Assembly (NCBI RefSeq): GCF_016881065.1
Contig: NZ_WXYN01000004.1
Location: forward strand, 124,001-188,000
Direction: 5' to 3'
From: Planococcus soli
GTDB lineage: Bacteria; Bacillota; Bacilli; Bacillales_A; Planococcaceae
Length of the DNA stretch: 64,000 nucleotides
A program made the position numbers and the translations under genes. The notes beneath the pieces are model-generated. The model did not search any database. It saw only the letters and a list, made by a program, of their open reading frames with translations, and had not been told where the DNA came from. Position 1 is the stretch's first letter, and each line of letters starts with the position of its first letter. Below, piece after piece: positions 38,608 through 47,203 of the stretch.

Positions 38608-38662
38608 CGTATGCATATGAAACTGTCTATCTTTGACCCGGCTTTCATTCAGTTACTGTTGT

Positions 38663-40297
38663 TCAGGATTTCAGTCTGTTAATCTCCTGCGTCAGTTCAC
38701 CAAACCGCTGATCAAGCGCTGCATAATCCTTGTCTTTTACGGTCATGAAGCTCAATTTCCCTAACACTTCCTGCCGTTCGGTTTCAAGCCGCATCAGCAA
38801 TTCCTCAGTTTCGTCACGTTCCGGAGGGGGTGCGTCGAGTTGTTTCTCGATGCGGTGATCTGCAATGACCAGTTTGCTGGTGGTCGTTTTTTCCCGGAAA
38901 GCCTGGTCATGGGAGACGACCAGCATCGTGCCTGTATACTGCGCAAGCGTCTCCTCGAGCTGCTTGCGCGACGGCAAGTCGAGGTGGTTGGTCGGCTCGT
39001 CCAGAATCAGCGCGTCCCGTTCCTCCAGAATATAGACCATCAGCTTGCACTTGATGCGTTCACCCATGCTCATGGCGCCGATCGGTTCTTTCCACTGCGC
39101 GGCCGTAAAGCCGAGATGCTTCATCAAGTTCTGAACTTTTCCGCGCGCTATAAACGTCTCTTTGTAAAACAGCTCACCCGGCGTTTTCTCGAGCGGCAAG
39201 TCAAACACTTCCTGCGTCAAGTAGCCGATGCTCGCAGAAGGGGACATCCAGACACTGCCCTCCGCAGGTTCCTGCCTGAGCAGGATTTTCAATAAGGTCG
39301 TCTTGCCGCTGCCGTTTGCGCCTTCGATGGCGACTTTCTCCCCGTGCAAAATAACAAAATTCACTTTTTTAAACAGCAGTTTGCCGCCGAACGCTTTCGA
39401 CAGATCTCTCACTTCGAGAAAATGCTTGCCGGTTTTATGCGTGGCGTTCATCGAGAAGCTGACTTCGTATTCAGGCTCGGGCGCTTCCGCGTGGATCTTG
39501 TCCAACTCTTTTTCCAGCCGCTTTTGCTTGGATTTGACCTGCTTGTCCATGCGTTTGGCTTTCATCCGGTAATGTTCTTTATAGCCATCCTGCGTGGTCG
39601 ATTCGTCATGGGCTTTATGCGACCAGGAAGTGAGCACGTCCATCTGCGATTCGATGCGCTCCACCATCTTTTGCTGCTTGTCGTATTCGCGCTGCTGGGT
39701 CAATCGTTTCTGCTGCCGCGCATCCATATAGCTGGTGTAATTGCCGCTGTGCTCGATCAGTTTATGGTTTTCGAGCGACCAGATTTTCGTTGCAACCGCA
39801 TCCAGAAAGTGGCGGTTATGCGACACCAGAATGATGGTGCCCGGATACTTGCGGATTTGCGCCAGCAAGAGCTCGATGCTGTCGCTGTCCAGATGGTTGG
39901 TCGGCTCGTCCAGCAACAGCAGTTGGGCATTCCGGGACAAACCAGCAGAAAGCCGGGCTTTCAGTTTTTCCCCTCCGCTGAGAAGCGGGAAGTCATGTTC
40001 CGGCACGTGCCATTTTTTCAGCAGCGCGCTTTCGGAAGCCGTGACTTCGTTGAACGAGTGCGTTTCCGTTTCCTGTTCCACAAATACGGTGTCGATGTTC
40101 GGTCGGAGCCAGTGGATGTCGCCTGCTGCTGGCTCCAATTCACCAGCAATCAGCCGAAGCAAGGTTGACTTGCCGGCTCCGTTTTTGCCGATGATACCGA
40201 TGATTTCGCCTTGCTGAATGCTCGCGTTGACCTCTTCGAAAATTACCGTGCCCATCAATTCAAAGCGGACATCCTGCAATTTCAATAGTTCTTTCAT
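38663..40297 (-). CDS. vmlR: ABC-F ribosome-protection protein, VmlR-like
   Basis: A 544-residue soluble ABC-F protein: two ATPase cassettes (Walker A GKNGAGKST and GANGSGKTT; two copies of LDEPTNHLD) joined by a long basic coiled-coil linker (about residues 190-290) that reaches the ribosome. There are no membrane helices. The length and the leader organisation match VmlR of Bacillus subtilis, which gives resistance to virginiamycin M, lincosamides and pleuromutilins; the drug range here is inferred. ATG 40297 is preferred, with AAGGGA eight bases upstream. The frame is open to 40342, but that part is the terminator of the attenuator. Confidence 0.82.
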   Translation of the reverse strand: MKELLKLQDVRFELMGTVIFEEVNASIQQGEIIGIIGKNGAGKSTLLRLIAGELEPAAGDIHWLRPNIDTVFVEQETETHSFNEVTASESALLKKWHVPEHDFPLLSGGEKLKARLSAGLSRNAQLLLLDEPTNHLDSDSIELLLAQIRKYPGTIILVSHNRHFLDAVATKIWSLENHKLIEHSGNYTSYMDARQQKRLTQQREYDKQQKMVERIESQMDVLTSWSHKAHDESTTQDGYKEHYRMKAKRMDKQVKSKQKRLEKELDKIHAEAPEPEYEVSFSMNATHKTGKHFLEVRDLSKAFGGKLLFKKVNFVILHGEKVAIEGANGSGKTTLLKILLRQEPAEGSVWMSPSASIGYLTQEVFDLPLEKTPGELFYKETFIARGKVQNLMKHLGFTAAQWKEPIGAMSMGERIKCKLMVYILEERDALILDEPTNHLDLPSRKQLEETLAQYTGTMLVVSHDQAFREKTTTSKLVIADHRIEKQLDAPPPERDETEELLMRLETERQEVLGKLSFMTVKDKDYAALDQRFGELTQEINRLKS

Positions 40298-40331
40298 CCA
40301 ATCATTCCCTTCGGTTCTGGGAGAACTAAAA

Positions 40332-40438
40332 AATCCTCCCAAATAAATTTGGAAGGATTAGCCGTATGGTGCCCGATCGAAACAAGCCATCAATGTGCAA
40401 TGGCTCGACAGTTATCAAGATGTGGGCAGACTAATCCT
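40332..40438 (-). promoter_or_regulatory. Transcription attenuator in the vmlR leader
   Basis: On the minus strand the hairpin AATCCTTCCAAAT / ATTTGGGAGGATT (40359-40332) is followed by a T-run (to 40328), forming a terminator ahead of the gene. The sequence AGGATTAG (minus strand 40438-40431) is fully complementary to CTAATCCT (40361-40354), which includes the terminator's first arm, so an antiterminator can form instead. Ribosome stalling by an antibiotic would favour read-through, as known for vmlR-type leaders. Confidence 0.75.
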
Positions 40439-40458
40439 ATTTTGCGTGAGTTGAAATT

Positions 40459-40506
40459 CTAAATTTCAGCCGCTAAAACAAGATTAGTTGCGCATCGTCC
40501 ACCCAT
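40459..40506 (-). CDS. Possible leader peptide of the vmlR attenuator
   Basis: A 15-codon frame (MGGRCATNLVLAAEI) starts 20 bases after the predicted transcription start. It has only a modest ribosome site (AAAGG, three bases before ATG). An overlapping three-codon frame (MRN, 40495-40484) is the other candidate. Either could sense ribosome-blocking drugs and control the downstream hairpins. Coding status is uncertain. Confidence 0.35.
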   Translation of the reverse strand: MGGRCATNLVLAAEI

Positions 40507-40532
40507 CAGCCTTTCTGTCGTTTGATAAGGCC

Positions 40533-40561
40533 AGTATAGCATAGGATGGAAACCGTTTACA
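40533..40561 (-). promoter_or_regulatory. vmlR promoter
   Basis: Extended -10 TGC-TATACT on the minus strand (-10 at 40538-40533). The -35 (TGTAAA, 40561-40556) is weak, which fits an extended -10 promoter. Confidence 0.5.
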
Positions 40562-40690
40562 GCAGAAAACACGAAGACTTTAGGAGTAGGTTTTCAAAAA
40601 ATAGGAAAGCCTCCGTTTTGCTCTTGCAGCCAAAGGGTAACCAAGTATTGTCCAATATAAAAAACAATGCATCTACACGAGGAGGCAATT

Positions 40691-41764
40691 ATGGAATATA
40701 TCTATTTAGGAAACTCGGGCTTGCGTGTTCCGAAGTATATACTCGGGACAGTCCCTTTCAGTGGAACAAACGGTTTTGAAGCAGCGGGCAACATCGATGA
40801 AAAGCTGGCGCGCCGGATGGTCGACATGTCGCTGGAAGCTGGCATCAATATGTTCGATACCGCTAATCTGTATTCAAAAGGGGATGCGGAGCGCGTTTTA
40901 GGCGCAGCCATTAAAGGACGGCGCGACGAACTGTTGCTGACATCAAAAACCGGCTTCCACATCGACGAAACCAACCCTAACGCTAGAGGAGCTTCACGGA
41001 GCAACATCCTGACGTCCATCGAAGGGTCGCTCGAGCGACTTGGCACGGATTATCTGGACGTCTACTTTGTCCACTTATGGGACGGACAGACGCCGGTCGA
41101 GGAAACAGTGGAAACGATGACCAGCCTCGTGAAGTCCGGCAAGATCCGCCATTGGGGTGTTTCAAACTACAGCGGCTGGGCTTTGGCCAGAACGTTTACA
41201 GTCGCGGAGCAATCCGGCAACATCCCGCCGATCACCCAGCAAATCTACTACACGCCAGAAGCGCGGGAAGCGGAATACGAACTGCTTCCGGCAGGCAGCG
41301 AGCTCGGCATCGGTTCGATGATTTGGAGTCCCCTAGGCGAAGGGCTCTTGAACGGCAAGATTGGGCGCAATAAACAGGCGCCAGAGAACACACGTCAAGG
41401 CGCCGGATGGCCGGAGCCATGGGTGCAGGATCAGGAGCGGTTGTACCAGGTGATTGATGCTTTGGAAGAGGTCGCAGCCAACCATAACGCGTCTGTTCCG
41501 CAGATTGCATATGCATGGGTCCGTGACCGTCCGAACGTCGGACCGATCGTCATCGCAGCCCGCAACGAAGAGCAGCTCAAGGAAAACATCGCTTCGTTTG
41601 AGATCAAGCTGACGCAAGATGAGCACGACCTGATCGAATCCACTGCGCGCCCAGTGCCGATTTATCCAAACTGGCACCGCGCCATGAGCTCGTTTGACAT
41701 GAGCAGTCCGTCTGAGAAGACGTATTTGGAAGGGTATAAGAAGTCGATGGGGATAGAGGAATAA
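40691..41764 (+). CDS. Aldo/keto reductase (YghZ/voltage-channel-beta-like group)
   Basis: A 357-residue aldo/keto reductase. The motifs [15 protein letters not shown] (Asp, Tyr), LTSKTGFH (Lys) and [10 protein letters not shown] (His) are in the usual order, and [14 protein letters not shown] near the C-terminus binds NADPH. It belongs to the larger AKR group that acts on various aldehydes and sugars. ATG 40691 is chosen because GAGGAGG precedes it; the longer frame to 40667 covers that site. Single-gene transcript with terminator at 41781-41825. Confidence 0.88.
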   Translation: MEYIYLGNSGLRVPKYILGTVPFSGTNGFEAAGNIDEKLARRMVDMSLEAGINMFDTANLYSKGDAERVLGAAIKGRRDELLLTSKTGFHIDETNPNARGASRSNILTSIEGSLERLGTDYLDVYFVHLWDGQTPVEETVETMTSLVKSGKIRHWGVSNYSGWALARTFTVAEQSGNIPPITQQIYYTPEAREAEYELLPAGSELGIGSMIWSPLGEGLLNGKIGRNKQAPENTRQGAGWPEPWVQDQERLYQVIDALEEVAANHNASVPQIAYAWVRDRPNVGPIVIAARNEEQLKENIASFEIKLTQDEHDLIESTARPVPIYPNWHRAMSSFDMSSPSEKTYLEGYKKSMGIEE

Positions 41765-41780
41765 AAAAGATTGAGAAAAG

Positions 41781-41825
41781 GCACCCATCCTGAGCCTTAG
41801 GTGGCTCTGGGATGGGTGCGTTTTT
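41781..41825 (+). terminator. Terminator of the aldo/keto reductase gene
   Basis: GCACCCATCC (41781-41790) pairs with GGATGGGTGC (41810-41819), inner stem GAGCC/GGCTC, then five T residues. Confidence 0.85.
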
Positions 41826-41932
41826 GTCTTTTTAAGGCTTGTTCTGAAGAAAGAAAAACTACAGCGGAAAATCACTAATCCAACTAAGCAGCTTACTGAT
41901 TTACTCTTAATACAATCAAGCCAAACCTTTTG

Positions 41933-42184
41933 TTACTCCCTGCTCCTCAATTCGTCCTGAAGATAATCTGCAAAATCAAGCCAAGTCGCTTCATCTGTAA
42001 TCATGCCTGAATTTCTGCACTCGTATATTTCACGGATATATGTTCTCAAGTCGAACTCTTTTATACTCCTGATATTTTCTTTGATGGTGCCAATGACCAG
42101 TACCGAGGCATCTGAGCTGCTGCCTAATGCATACTTAAAAGCGAAAAACAGTACATCATTAGTGGCTGCTAATTTCTGTTCCAT
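41933..42184 (-). CDS. Small protein of unknown function
   Basis: An 83-residue acidic protein, probably helical, with no recognised motif and no signal peptide. AAGGAGG lies eight bases before its ATG, so it is very likely translated. A shorter frame (42169-42273) overlaps its start by 16 bases, which suggests a two-gene unit. It lies at the left edge of the more AT-rich accessory region. Confidence 0.6.
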   Translation of the reverse strand: MEQKLAATNDVLFFAFKYALGSSSDASVLVIGTIKENIRSIKEFDLRTYIREIYECRNSGMITDEATWLDFADYLQDELRSRE

Positions 42185-42273
42185 TCTGTTTCCTCCTTAA
42201 GTCTAGCTATAATTTCTTGAATGATTCTATTTTCTTCTATGGGTGCTTGTATTTCTCTTCTACCCTTACTCAT
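42169..42273 (-). CDS. Possible 34-residue charged protein
   Basis: A short frame (MSKGRREIQAPIEENR and on) that ends 16 bases inside the next gene. The peptide is highly charged and helical in look. An AGAGG sequence stands about ten bases upstream of the ATG. Overlap with the 83-residue gene and absence of other explanations make it plausible, but nothing known supports it. Confidence 0.35.
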   Translation of the reverse strand: MSKGRREIQAPIEENRIIQEIIARLKEETEWNRN

Positions 42274-42646
42274 TAAACTTCAACCTCTAAAAACGGCTGA
42301 TTATATTCGGTTTACTGAGAAAAAAGATAAATAAATAAAGAAAAGATCATATAAATATTATGAATTTATAGAGTTAACCTATACAGTAGAGCATAGTGGA
42401 ATTCTTGCAACCAGTGCTTGTGGCTTTAGAAGAGGAATTTAGGAGGCTGCAAATTAAAAGCGCTGAAAGCGGCGTTTAAAACTTTTATAAGATCTTGAAC
42501 ATCTAATCGTACATAAAAGGCTGTCCCCTTGAACATATACAAGACGTCTGCAAGTGTGATTATCTATTTAAACCCCACTGTCCCAGTTTTTGAGCGTATT
42601 TGATCGTTAGAAAAAAAGTAATTGTATATTAATTGGAGGAAATAAC
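42274..42646. other. Intergenic region upstream of the membrane desaturase gene
   Basis: About 370 bases of AT-rich DNA. No gene, strong hairpin or well-spaced promoter was recognised; TTGATC and TATATT near 42600-42630 are 19 bases apart and could be a suboptimal promoter. Confidence 0.35.
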
Positions 42647-43732
42647 ATGAACAAAGAGTTTCACTCATTTGGCTGGTACGCATCTAAAGTATCACCGCAT
42701 CTGCCCAAAAAAGCATTTAACCGGGTTCCGGGCCGTTTGCTTGGCGGACTCGCCTATCTACTGATTACAATCGCAGGAATGTTGGCGATTAGCGTATATG
42801 ATTTACCCTTTCTTGCGAACATCGCTATCTCATTTGTAATCGGAGCGAGTTTTGCCGCAATGGGATTCCTAGGGCATGAAATCCTACACGGAACCGTAGT
42901 GAAAGGAGCCGGATTGCGCAATTTTTTAGGAGCTGTTTTCTTTTTTCCTCTATTAACAGGGCCGCTGCTATGGCGCAAATGGCATAACGTGACCCACCAT
43001 GTTCATACGCAGCATGAAGAGAAAGATCCCGATACGTGGTTGTCAAAAGAAGACTTAGACAAAAAGCCTGCGCTGAAACTGATCTACCGATTGCCGTTTT
43101 CAGTCCGTGCATCTCTGGAGTTTTTCGCTTTGTGTTTTACATTCACACTGCACTCGACTAAAATATTTTTCGCTTACATTAAGGAGTTTCAGCCTGAAAA
43201 ACGCAAGGCCGTCTGGTTCCAGTTTTTATTGCCGTGGGTTTCCTGGATAGGGCTGATTTTCTTTGTGGGAATAACAAACTGGCTGTTTATATTTTTGATC
43301 CCACATTTAATTGCGAATGCAATTGTCATGGGATACATTTCGACTAATCACCGGTTGAATCCACTCGTTCCGGTAAATGATCCACTGGCCAATACCTTAT
43401 CGGTGACGGTTCCGCGGTGGGTTGACGTATTGCATTTTAACTTTTCTTATCACACCGAGCATCACATCTTTCCGAGTATGAGCTCGAAGTATTATCCTTT
43501 AGTCAAAGAACATATAAAGGATAACTGGCCAAATCGCTATCACGAGATGCCAATGTCGAGTGCTTTAAAAGCATTATGGAAAACTCCCAGAGTCTACTAC
43601 AATGGGAAAGACTTAATCGATCCTCAGGCAGGTTTGGCCTATGGATCGCTCGGGAATGGTCTGAATCCAGAAGCGATTAAGCCGCGGCCGATGAATGGCA
43701 GCGGTAGTAGAGAGGGAATAAAACAAGCTTAA
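42647..43732 (+). CDS. Membrane-bound fatty-acid desaturase
   Basis: A 361-residue integral membrane di-iron desaturase. The three histidine boxes are HEILH (77-81), HNVTHH (113-118) and HTEHH (269-273). Four hydrophobic segments (about 32-52, 56-72, 155-175, 190-230) surround them. It would insert a double bond in acyl chains of membrane lipids using oxygen and ferredoxin or flavodoxin, useful for cold adaptation. TTGGAGG precedes the ATG. Regulation by a DesKR-like system is not visible nearby. Terminator at 43739-43791. Confidence 0.9.
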   Translation: MNKEFHSFGWYASKVSPHLPKKAFNRVPGRLLGGLAYLLITIAGMLAISVYDLPFLANIAISFVIGASFAAMGFLGHEILHGTVVKGAGLRNFLGAVFFFPLLTGPLLWRKWHNVTHHVHTQHEEKDPDTWLSKEDLDKKPALKLIYRLPFSVRASLEFFALCFTFTLHSTKIFFAYIKEFQPEKRKAVWFQFLLPWVSWIGLIFFVGITNWLFIFLIPHLIANAIVMGYISTNHRLNPLVPVNDPLANTLSVTVPRWVDVLHFNFSYHTEHHIFPSMSSKYYPLVKEHIKDNWPNRYHEMPMSSALKALWKTPRVYYNGKDLIDPQAGLAYGSLGNGLNPEAIKPRPMNGSGSREGIKQA

Positions 43733-43738
43733 AATTTT

Positions 43739-43791
43739 AAAGGGGCTGTTCCAAAACGTCATTGAAAATGATTTTTGGTGACAGCCCTTTT
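43739..43791 (+). terminator. Terminator of the membrane desaturase gene
   Basis: AAAGGGGCTGT (43739-43749) pairs with ACAGCCCTTTT (43781-43791). Confidence 0.8.
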
Positions 43792-43918
43792 GTGATTCTT
43801 TTTTGAAAATAACGGGCTGATTGCCATTGCGGCGCCAGCTGAACCTGGCAGTGTCTTCTGAAATCGGGACGTGGAGCTCTAAATATGAATAACCACTTTA
43901 GTAAATATCTTAGTATAA

Positions 43919-44056
43919 TCGGATTTTTATGCATTCCCAAATAAGCTAGGGCTGACGCAGCGATCGCTGGACAGCGAGCAGGTCGATGTCTCCGTCGCCT
44001 TTAAAACAGACGCGACCATCAGAAGCTACGACCTGATCGTTTTGGAAGAAGAATAG
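43919..44056 (+). pseudogene. Possible 3' remnant of a lost gene
   Basis: From 43945 to 44056 the DNA is GC-richer than its surroundings and reads as a coding tail ending FKTDATIRSYDLIVLEEE-stop, with no start codon or ribosome site of its own; upstream it meets a stop at 43916. A terminator-like hairpin (44091-44140) follows at the usual distance. This looks like the C-terminal end of a deleted gene. The family is not recognised. Confidence 0.45.
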
Positions 44057-44090
44057 GGTATTAAAAGTTTAATATAGTAACGGATGAAGA

Positions 44091-44140
44091 AAACGCATCA
44101 ATTCTGGGATGGAAACAGTTCTAGGGATGGTGCGTTTTTT
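44091..44140 (+). terminator. Terminator behind the gene remnant
   Basis: AAACGCA (44091-44097) pairs with TGCGTTT, followed by further T residues. It would have ended the gene whose tail lies at 43919-44056. Confidence 0.65.
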
Positions 44141-44174
44141 TCGATTGCAAAGATAAGTTTATGCTAATGGAAAT

Positions 44175-44468
44175 TCAAACCTTTTGTTTAATTGTATCGC
44201 CACCCAGTAAGAAAATGACGGAAGCGTTTTGAATCAAGGTGTGAGCATCATCTTTTTGAACGCCATAATTGATTAAATGATAGTCATCAAATAAGATGCC
44301 AGCATGATCAAGCCACGAGCGCTCAGCTGCACCATCTACTTCGTCATCTAATGGATTCGAGCTAATCATAATGAGCGATTTTCTATCTGTTATATCTTCC
44401 CGCAACACTTCACTCAGACGCTCAGGAAAAAAATCGTTAAACCAACCTAAATAGTAGTGAGTGTTCAT
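44175..44468 (-). pseudogene. Truncated peptidase S51 / class-I glutamine-amidotransferase-like protein
   Basis: The 97 residues match the N-terminal half of peptidase-E-like (S51) proteins, ending in VIFLLGGDTIKQKV. In complete members the nucleophile Ser lies further on in a GxSAG motif, which is absent, so the protein lacks its active site. The start is intact, with ACGGAGG before ATG 44468. The cut probably reflects the same deletion activity that left the remnant at 43919-44056. Confidence 0.65.
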
Positions 44469-44525
44469 AAATACCTCCGTAACAAATTATAAACAACAGT
44501 AATTTACTGCGTTGCCCCTTTTTGT

Positions 44526-45098
44526 TCAATGCCCATTTTTTCGTCTGTTGAGCCAATTCTCTCGTGTTAACTTCATATTAATCGAGTCAATCCAGTTGCC
44601 TTCGAACTCCCAATCGTTTTTATCAATGCTCGATTGCACAAAGCCAACCTTTTCGTAAACATACCTTGCCCTCGGATTAAAGTCGAAAACACTTAAAGTT
44701 AATTGATCGAGTGTTGTATTGTTAAATAAATAATCAATGATGAGTCGAGTCGCTTCCGTTCCTAATCCTTGATTGCGTCCTCTCGGTCCAATGAGAATTC
44801 TGAAATTCATGCTATGATTTTTTTCATCGTATGCATTGATTACGACTTCTCCTACTAAGAAGCCCTTGGATTGGTCAACAATCGCAAGATCCAAGCGATC
44901 AGTTTGTTTATTTCTTGTATTGTACCAATGGAGCGTTGCTTCCCGATTAAAATCCGAACTACTTCCCGTCAATTTTAATACTTCCGGGTCCTTTAAACAT
45001 TCCTCGATAAAAGAAAAATCTTCATTCTTAAACGGTCTAAGAATAACTTTCTCTCCTGCTAATAGGGGTTTATCACCTAGATCGACCATTCCACTCAC
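44526..45098 (-). CDS. GNAT family N-acetyltransferase (RimJ/RimL-like)
   Basis: A 190-residue acetyltransferase. The N-terminal strand pattern EKVILRPFKNEDF and the acetyl-CoA loop around RGRNQGLGTEATRL (about 125-138) are typical, as is ARYVYEKVGF near the C-terminus. Such enzymes acetylate N-termini of ribosomal proteins or small molecules; the target is unknown. The GTG start at 45098 has AAGGG close by; ATG 45089 is an alternative. Not clearly in an operon. Confidence 0.8.
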   Translation of the reverse strand: MSGMVDLGDKPLLAGEKVILRPFKNEDFSFIEECLKDPEVLKLTGSSSDFNREATLHWYNTRNKQTDRLDLAIVDQSKGFLVGEVVINAYDEKNHSMNFRILIGPRGRNQGLGTEATRLIIDYLFNNTTLDQLTLSVFDFNPRARYVYEKVGFVQSSIDKNDWEFEGNWIDSINMKLTRENWLNRRKNGH

Positions 45099-45297
45099 AC
45101 GCCCTTCATTCCATTTAATTTCCCTTTACCGCTCAAGCGAGGCAGCAATCGTTCAAAAAGGGTCCGTTAATTGAAGTTTACCCTTTCTTAATCACATCTT
45201 TAGTTAAATTAGTAAGCCAGCCAGAATATCACCATTATAATTGTTAAAAAAGTTCAAATGGTTTAAAGTTAGAAAAACACCTAAAGGAGAAAAGATA

Positions 45298-46194
45298 ATG
45301 TTAAATTCAGATTTGGATATACGCTTAGAACCGCGACTTAAAGAATTATATCAATTACATAAGGAACGCTCTGCAAATATTGACTGGAGCTATCACGAAT
45401 TTATACCATGGGATAAGGCCATGTCCTTTAAACGAGTTCCTTGGGATAAGAGTCAAGTAACTCTTCCGGAAGGTGTAATTATTGCAGTAGAAACAGCATT
45501 ACTTACAGAAGTAAATTTACCTTGGTATACTTCGCATTTGGATTATACATTTAAAAATTCAATGGAAGTAATAAATGATTTCGTACGCACTTGGACGGCT
45601 GAAGAAGACCAGCACTCTAACTTACTGGAAACGTATTTATTGGTGACACGAAACGTAGATCCCGTAAGATTGCATCAATTAAGAAAAAGAGTAGTTGAAA
45701 GTGGCTGGTTTCCAGATTTCACTAATCCTCTAGCAACCATGGCTTATACTACTTTGCAAGAGTTAGCTACACTGGTTTTTTATAATAATGTAGCTAAGGT
45801 AGCGGGTCTTCACGACAAAGATTTAGCAACATTGCTTCGACGTGTAGCGAAAGACGAAGCACTTCATTATGCATTCTATCGTGACACGGTGAAAGCCCAT
45901 CTTGAACTTGATCCGAATTTCATTGTTTTTTTTGAGAAAGTAATTATTAATTTCTCTATGCCAGGTGCCGTTATGCCGGACTTTAACGAGAGAATGAAAA
46001 CCATTGCAATAGATACGAATTATGGACCCCTGCAATACTTTGACCAAGTATTAGATGTAGTTATTAAATACTGGGATATTGACAACTTGCAACCTACTAG
46101 CGAAGAGGCCAAACAATCACAAGCAAATATAATGAAATATCACGGGCGACTAAAAAGAATTAAAGATCGCCAGCTAGAAAAAAATAAAAGGTAG
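45298..46194 (+). CDS. Soluble acyl-ACP desaturase (fatty acid desaturase type 2)
   Basis: A 298-residue ferritin-fold di-iron protein. Ligand motifs are EEDQH (102-106) and DEALH (186-190), with further Glu residues at 65 and 71. This is the type known from plants and actinobacteria (DesA-like) that desaturates acyl-ACP, a soluble enzyme unrelated to the membrane desaturase 2.5 kb to the left. ATG 45298 is used because AGGAG stands upstream; the frame to 45241 lacks a site. Its DNA is AT-rich. It is followed by a small zinc-type protein gene after 23 bases, probably co-transcribed. Confidence 0.85.
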   Translation: MLNSDLDIRLEPRLKELYQLHKERSANIDWSYHEFIPWDKAMSFKRVPWDKSQVTLPEGVIIAVETALLTEVNLPWYTSHLDYTFKNSMEVINDFVRTWTAEEDQHSNLLETYLLVTRNVDPVRLHQLRKRVVESGWFPDFTNPLATMAYTTLQELATLVFYNNVAKVAGLHDKDLATLLRRVAKDEALHYAFYRDTVKAHLELDPNFIVFFEKVIINFSMPGAVMPDFNERMKTIAIDTNYGPLQYFDQVLDVVIKYWDIDNLQPTSEEAKQSQANIMKYHGRLKRIKDRQLEKNKR

Positions 46195-46217
46195 ATGGAT
46201 GAAAGGGTTCTTTTATA

Positions 46218-46472
46218 ATGAAAACAACTTGTGAATTATGTGGAAAAGAAACGAAAGATAAAGTAAGTTATTTGGAAATTGAAACATGGGAATTTAATTT
46301 TTTAGAGAATGAGAAAAAAGACTTTTACTCTATTTGTTTTAATTGTTTTGACAAACATACGAATAAGTTCATTGACAAAGAAATGGATCTTGAATTGAGA
46401 AAAAAACGTTCTCTTTTGGTGAATAAAGAGATCCAAGAAGAAATCGAAGCTATTCTTGAAATCGAAAATTAA
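46218..46472 (+). CDS. Small two-CXXC protein, unknown
   Basis: An 84-residue protein with CELC (residues 5-8) and CFNC (about 42-45), which could bind one zinc, followed by a charged helical tail. GAAAGGG lies about eleven bases before the ATG. The short gap from the acyl-ACP desaturase gene suggests a shared transcript. No family recognised. Confidence 0.6.
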   Translation: MKTTCELCGKETKDKVSYLEIETWEFNFLENEKKDFYSICFNCFDKHTNKFIDKEMDLELRKKRSLLVNKEIQEEIEAILEIEN

Positions 46473-46704
46473 TTACTCAACTATAGTTATTGAGCCTAAG
46501 TTGAAAGCATATGAGCAATAAATTGAATCTCTTAAAACAGTATGACAAGTACGTACTGTATGAAAGATGCATCACTTTAGTGAAATAGATGAAATTTGGT
46601 TTGGTGAAAAGAAAATCCAACTAGGTTCCAATGATATTAACACGGCAAGAATAAATAATTGCTTCATTATATATTAGGAACCGAGGATACAGGAGTCGGA
46701 AAAA

Positions 46705-46736
46705 GGAAAGCCATCTTCTTTGGAGGGTGGCTTTTT
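46705..46736 (+). terminator. Terminator-like hairpin
   Basis: AAAGCCA (46707-46713) pairs with TGGCTTT (46728-46734) and is followed by T residues. It could end the 45298-46472 transcript. Confidence 0.6.
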
Positions 46737-46757
46737 ACGTTCTAAAATATTGATATA

Positions 46758-46775
46758 GACAACAGAGGATTGTCT
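46758..46775 (+). repeat. GACAA-nAGAGG-ATTGTC element, copy 1
   Basis: A small stem GACAA/TTGTC around AGAGG. It recurs at 57814-57831, and a weaker form lies at 51464-51480, each about 25-35 bases behind a terminator. Confidence 0.5.
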
Positions 46776-46837
46776 ATAATTTTGAAACCAACTAGAATTT
46801 TAAGTATAAGAACAGCTATTTATAGAACCGTATAGGT

Positions 46838-46868
46838 AAAAACTCGCCCCTAATTGAGGTGAGTTTTT
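46838..46868. terminator. Terminator-like hairpin without gene
   Basis: AAAAACTCGCC (46838-46848) pairs with GGTGAGTTTTT (46858-46868). A and T runs on both sides. Confidence 0.6.
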
Positions 46869-47125
46869 CAGTTAGTCAGGAAATTAGATAATAATTTATT
46901 TTATTAAATTAAGGGATTTGACAATTATCTCTAAAGGATCCACACATACACTGGGATAACAATGATTTTGAAAAGAAACAGGGAGGAGGAAGAATGGTGA
47001 ATCTTAAATAAGTTGACCACAGCCATAAAATAGAGACACTTGTGCTCTACAACCTGTTCACTTGAATTGTGCCTGACACAACGGTGCGATTTTTCGATTG
47101 AATGAAACTTATACAACTTTTTATA

Positions 47126-47165
47126 AAAATGCACAAAGAGAAAGTTTGCCCTTTGTGCATTTTTT
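47126..47165 (+). terminator. Hairpin upstream of the TetR gene
   Basis: ATGCACAAAG (47129-47138) pairs with CTTTGTGCAT (47151-47160) and five T residues follow. No gene directly precedes it. Confidence 0.6.
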
Positions 47166-47177
47166 ATGTTATAACAT
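47166..47177 (+). promoter_or_regulatory. Palindrome, candidate TetR operator
   Basis: Perfect 12-bp palindrome ATGTTATAACAT, 27 bases before the TetR start codon; it contains a -10-like TATAAC. Autoregulation by the TetR protein is likely but not shown. Confidence 0.45.
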
Positions 47178-47203
47178 GAAAGTATCGAAAATGAGGTGAC
47201 AGA

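Larger units (their letters stand above)
46473..47203. other. Long intergenic region with several hairpins
   Basis: 730 AT-rich bases. They hold terminator-like hairpins at 46705-46736, 46838-46868 and 47126-47165, a repeat GACAACAGAGGATTGTCT (46758-46775) and the palindrome ATGTTATAACAT (47166-47177). A 36-codon frame (46567-46677) has no ribosome site and is not accepted. Three terminators without accepted genes hint at deleted genes or small RNAs. Confidence 0.5.

Noticed and set aside
40298-40342. Upstream start of the ABC-F gene
   Set aside because: These codons form the attenuator terminator and its U-run; ATG 40297 has the proper ribosome site.
46567-46677. 36-codon frame after the two-CXXC gene
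   Set aside because: No ribosome site and no recognisable protein.
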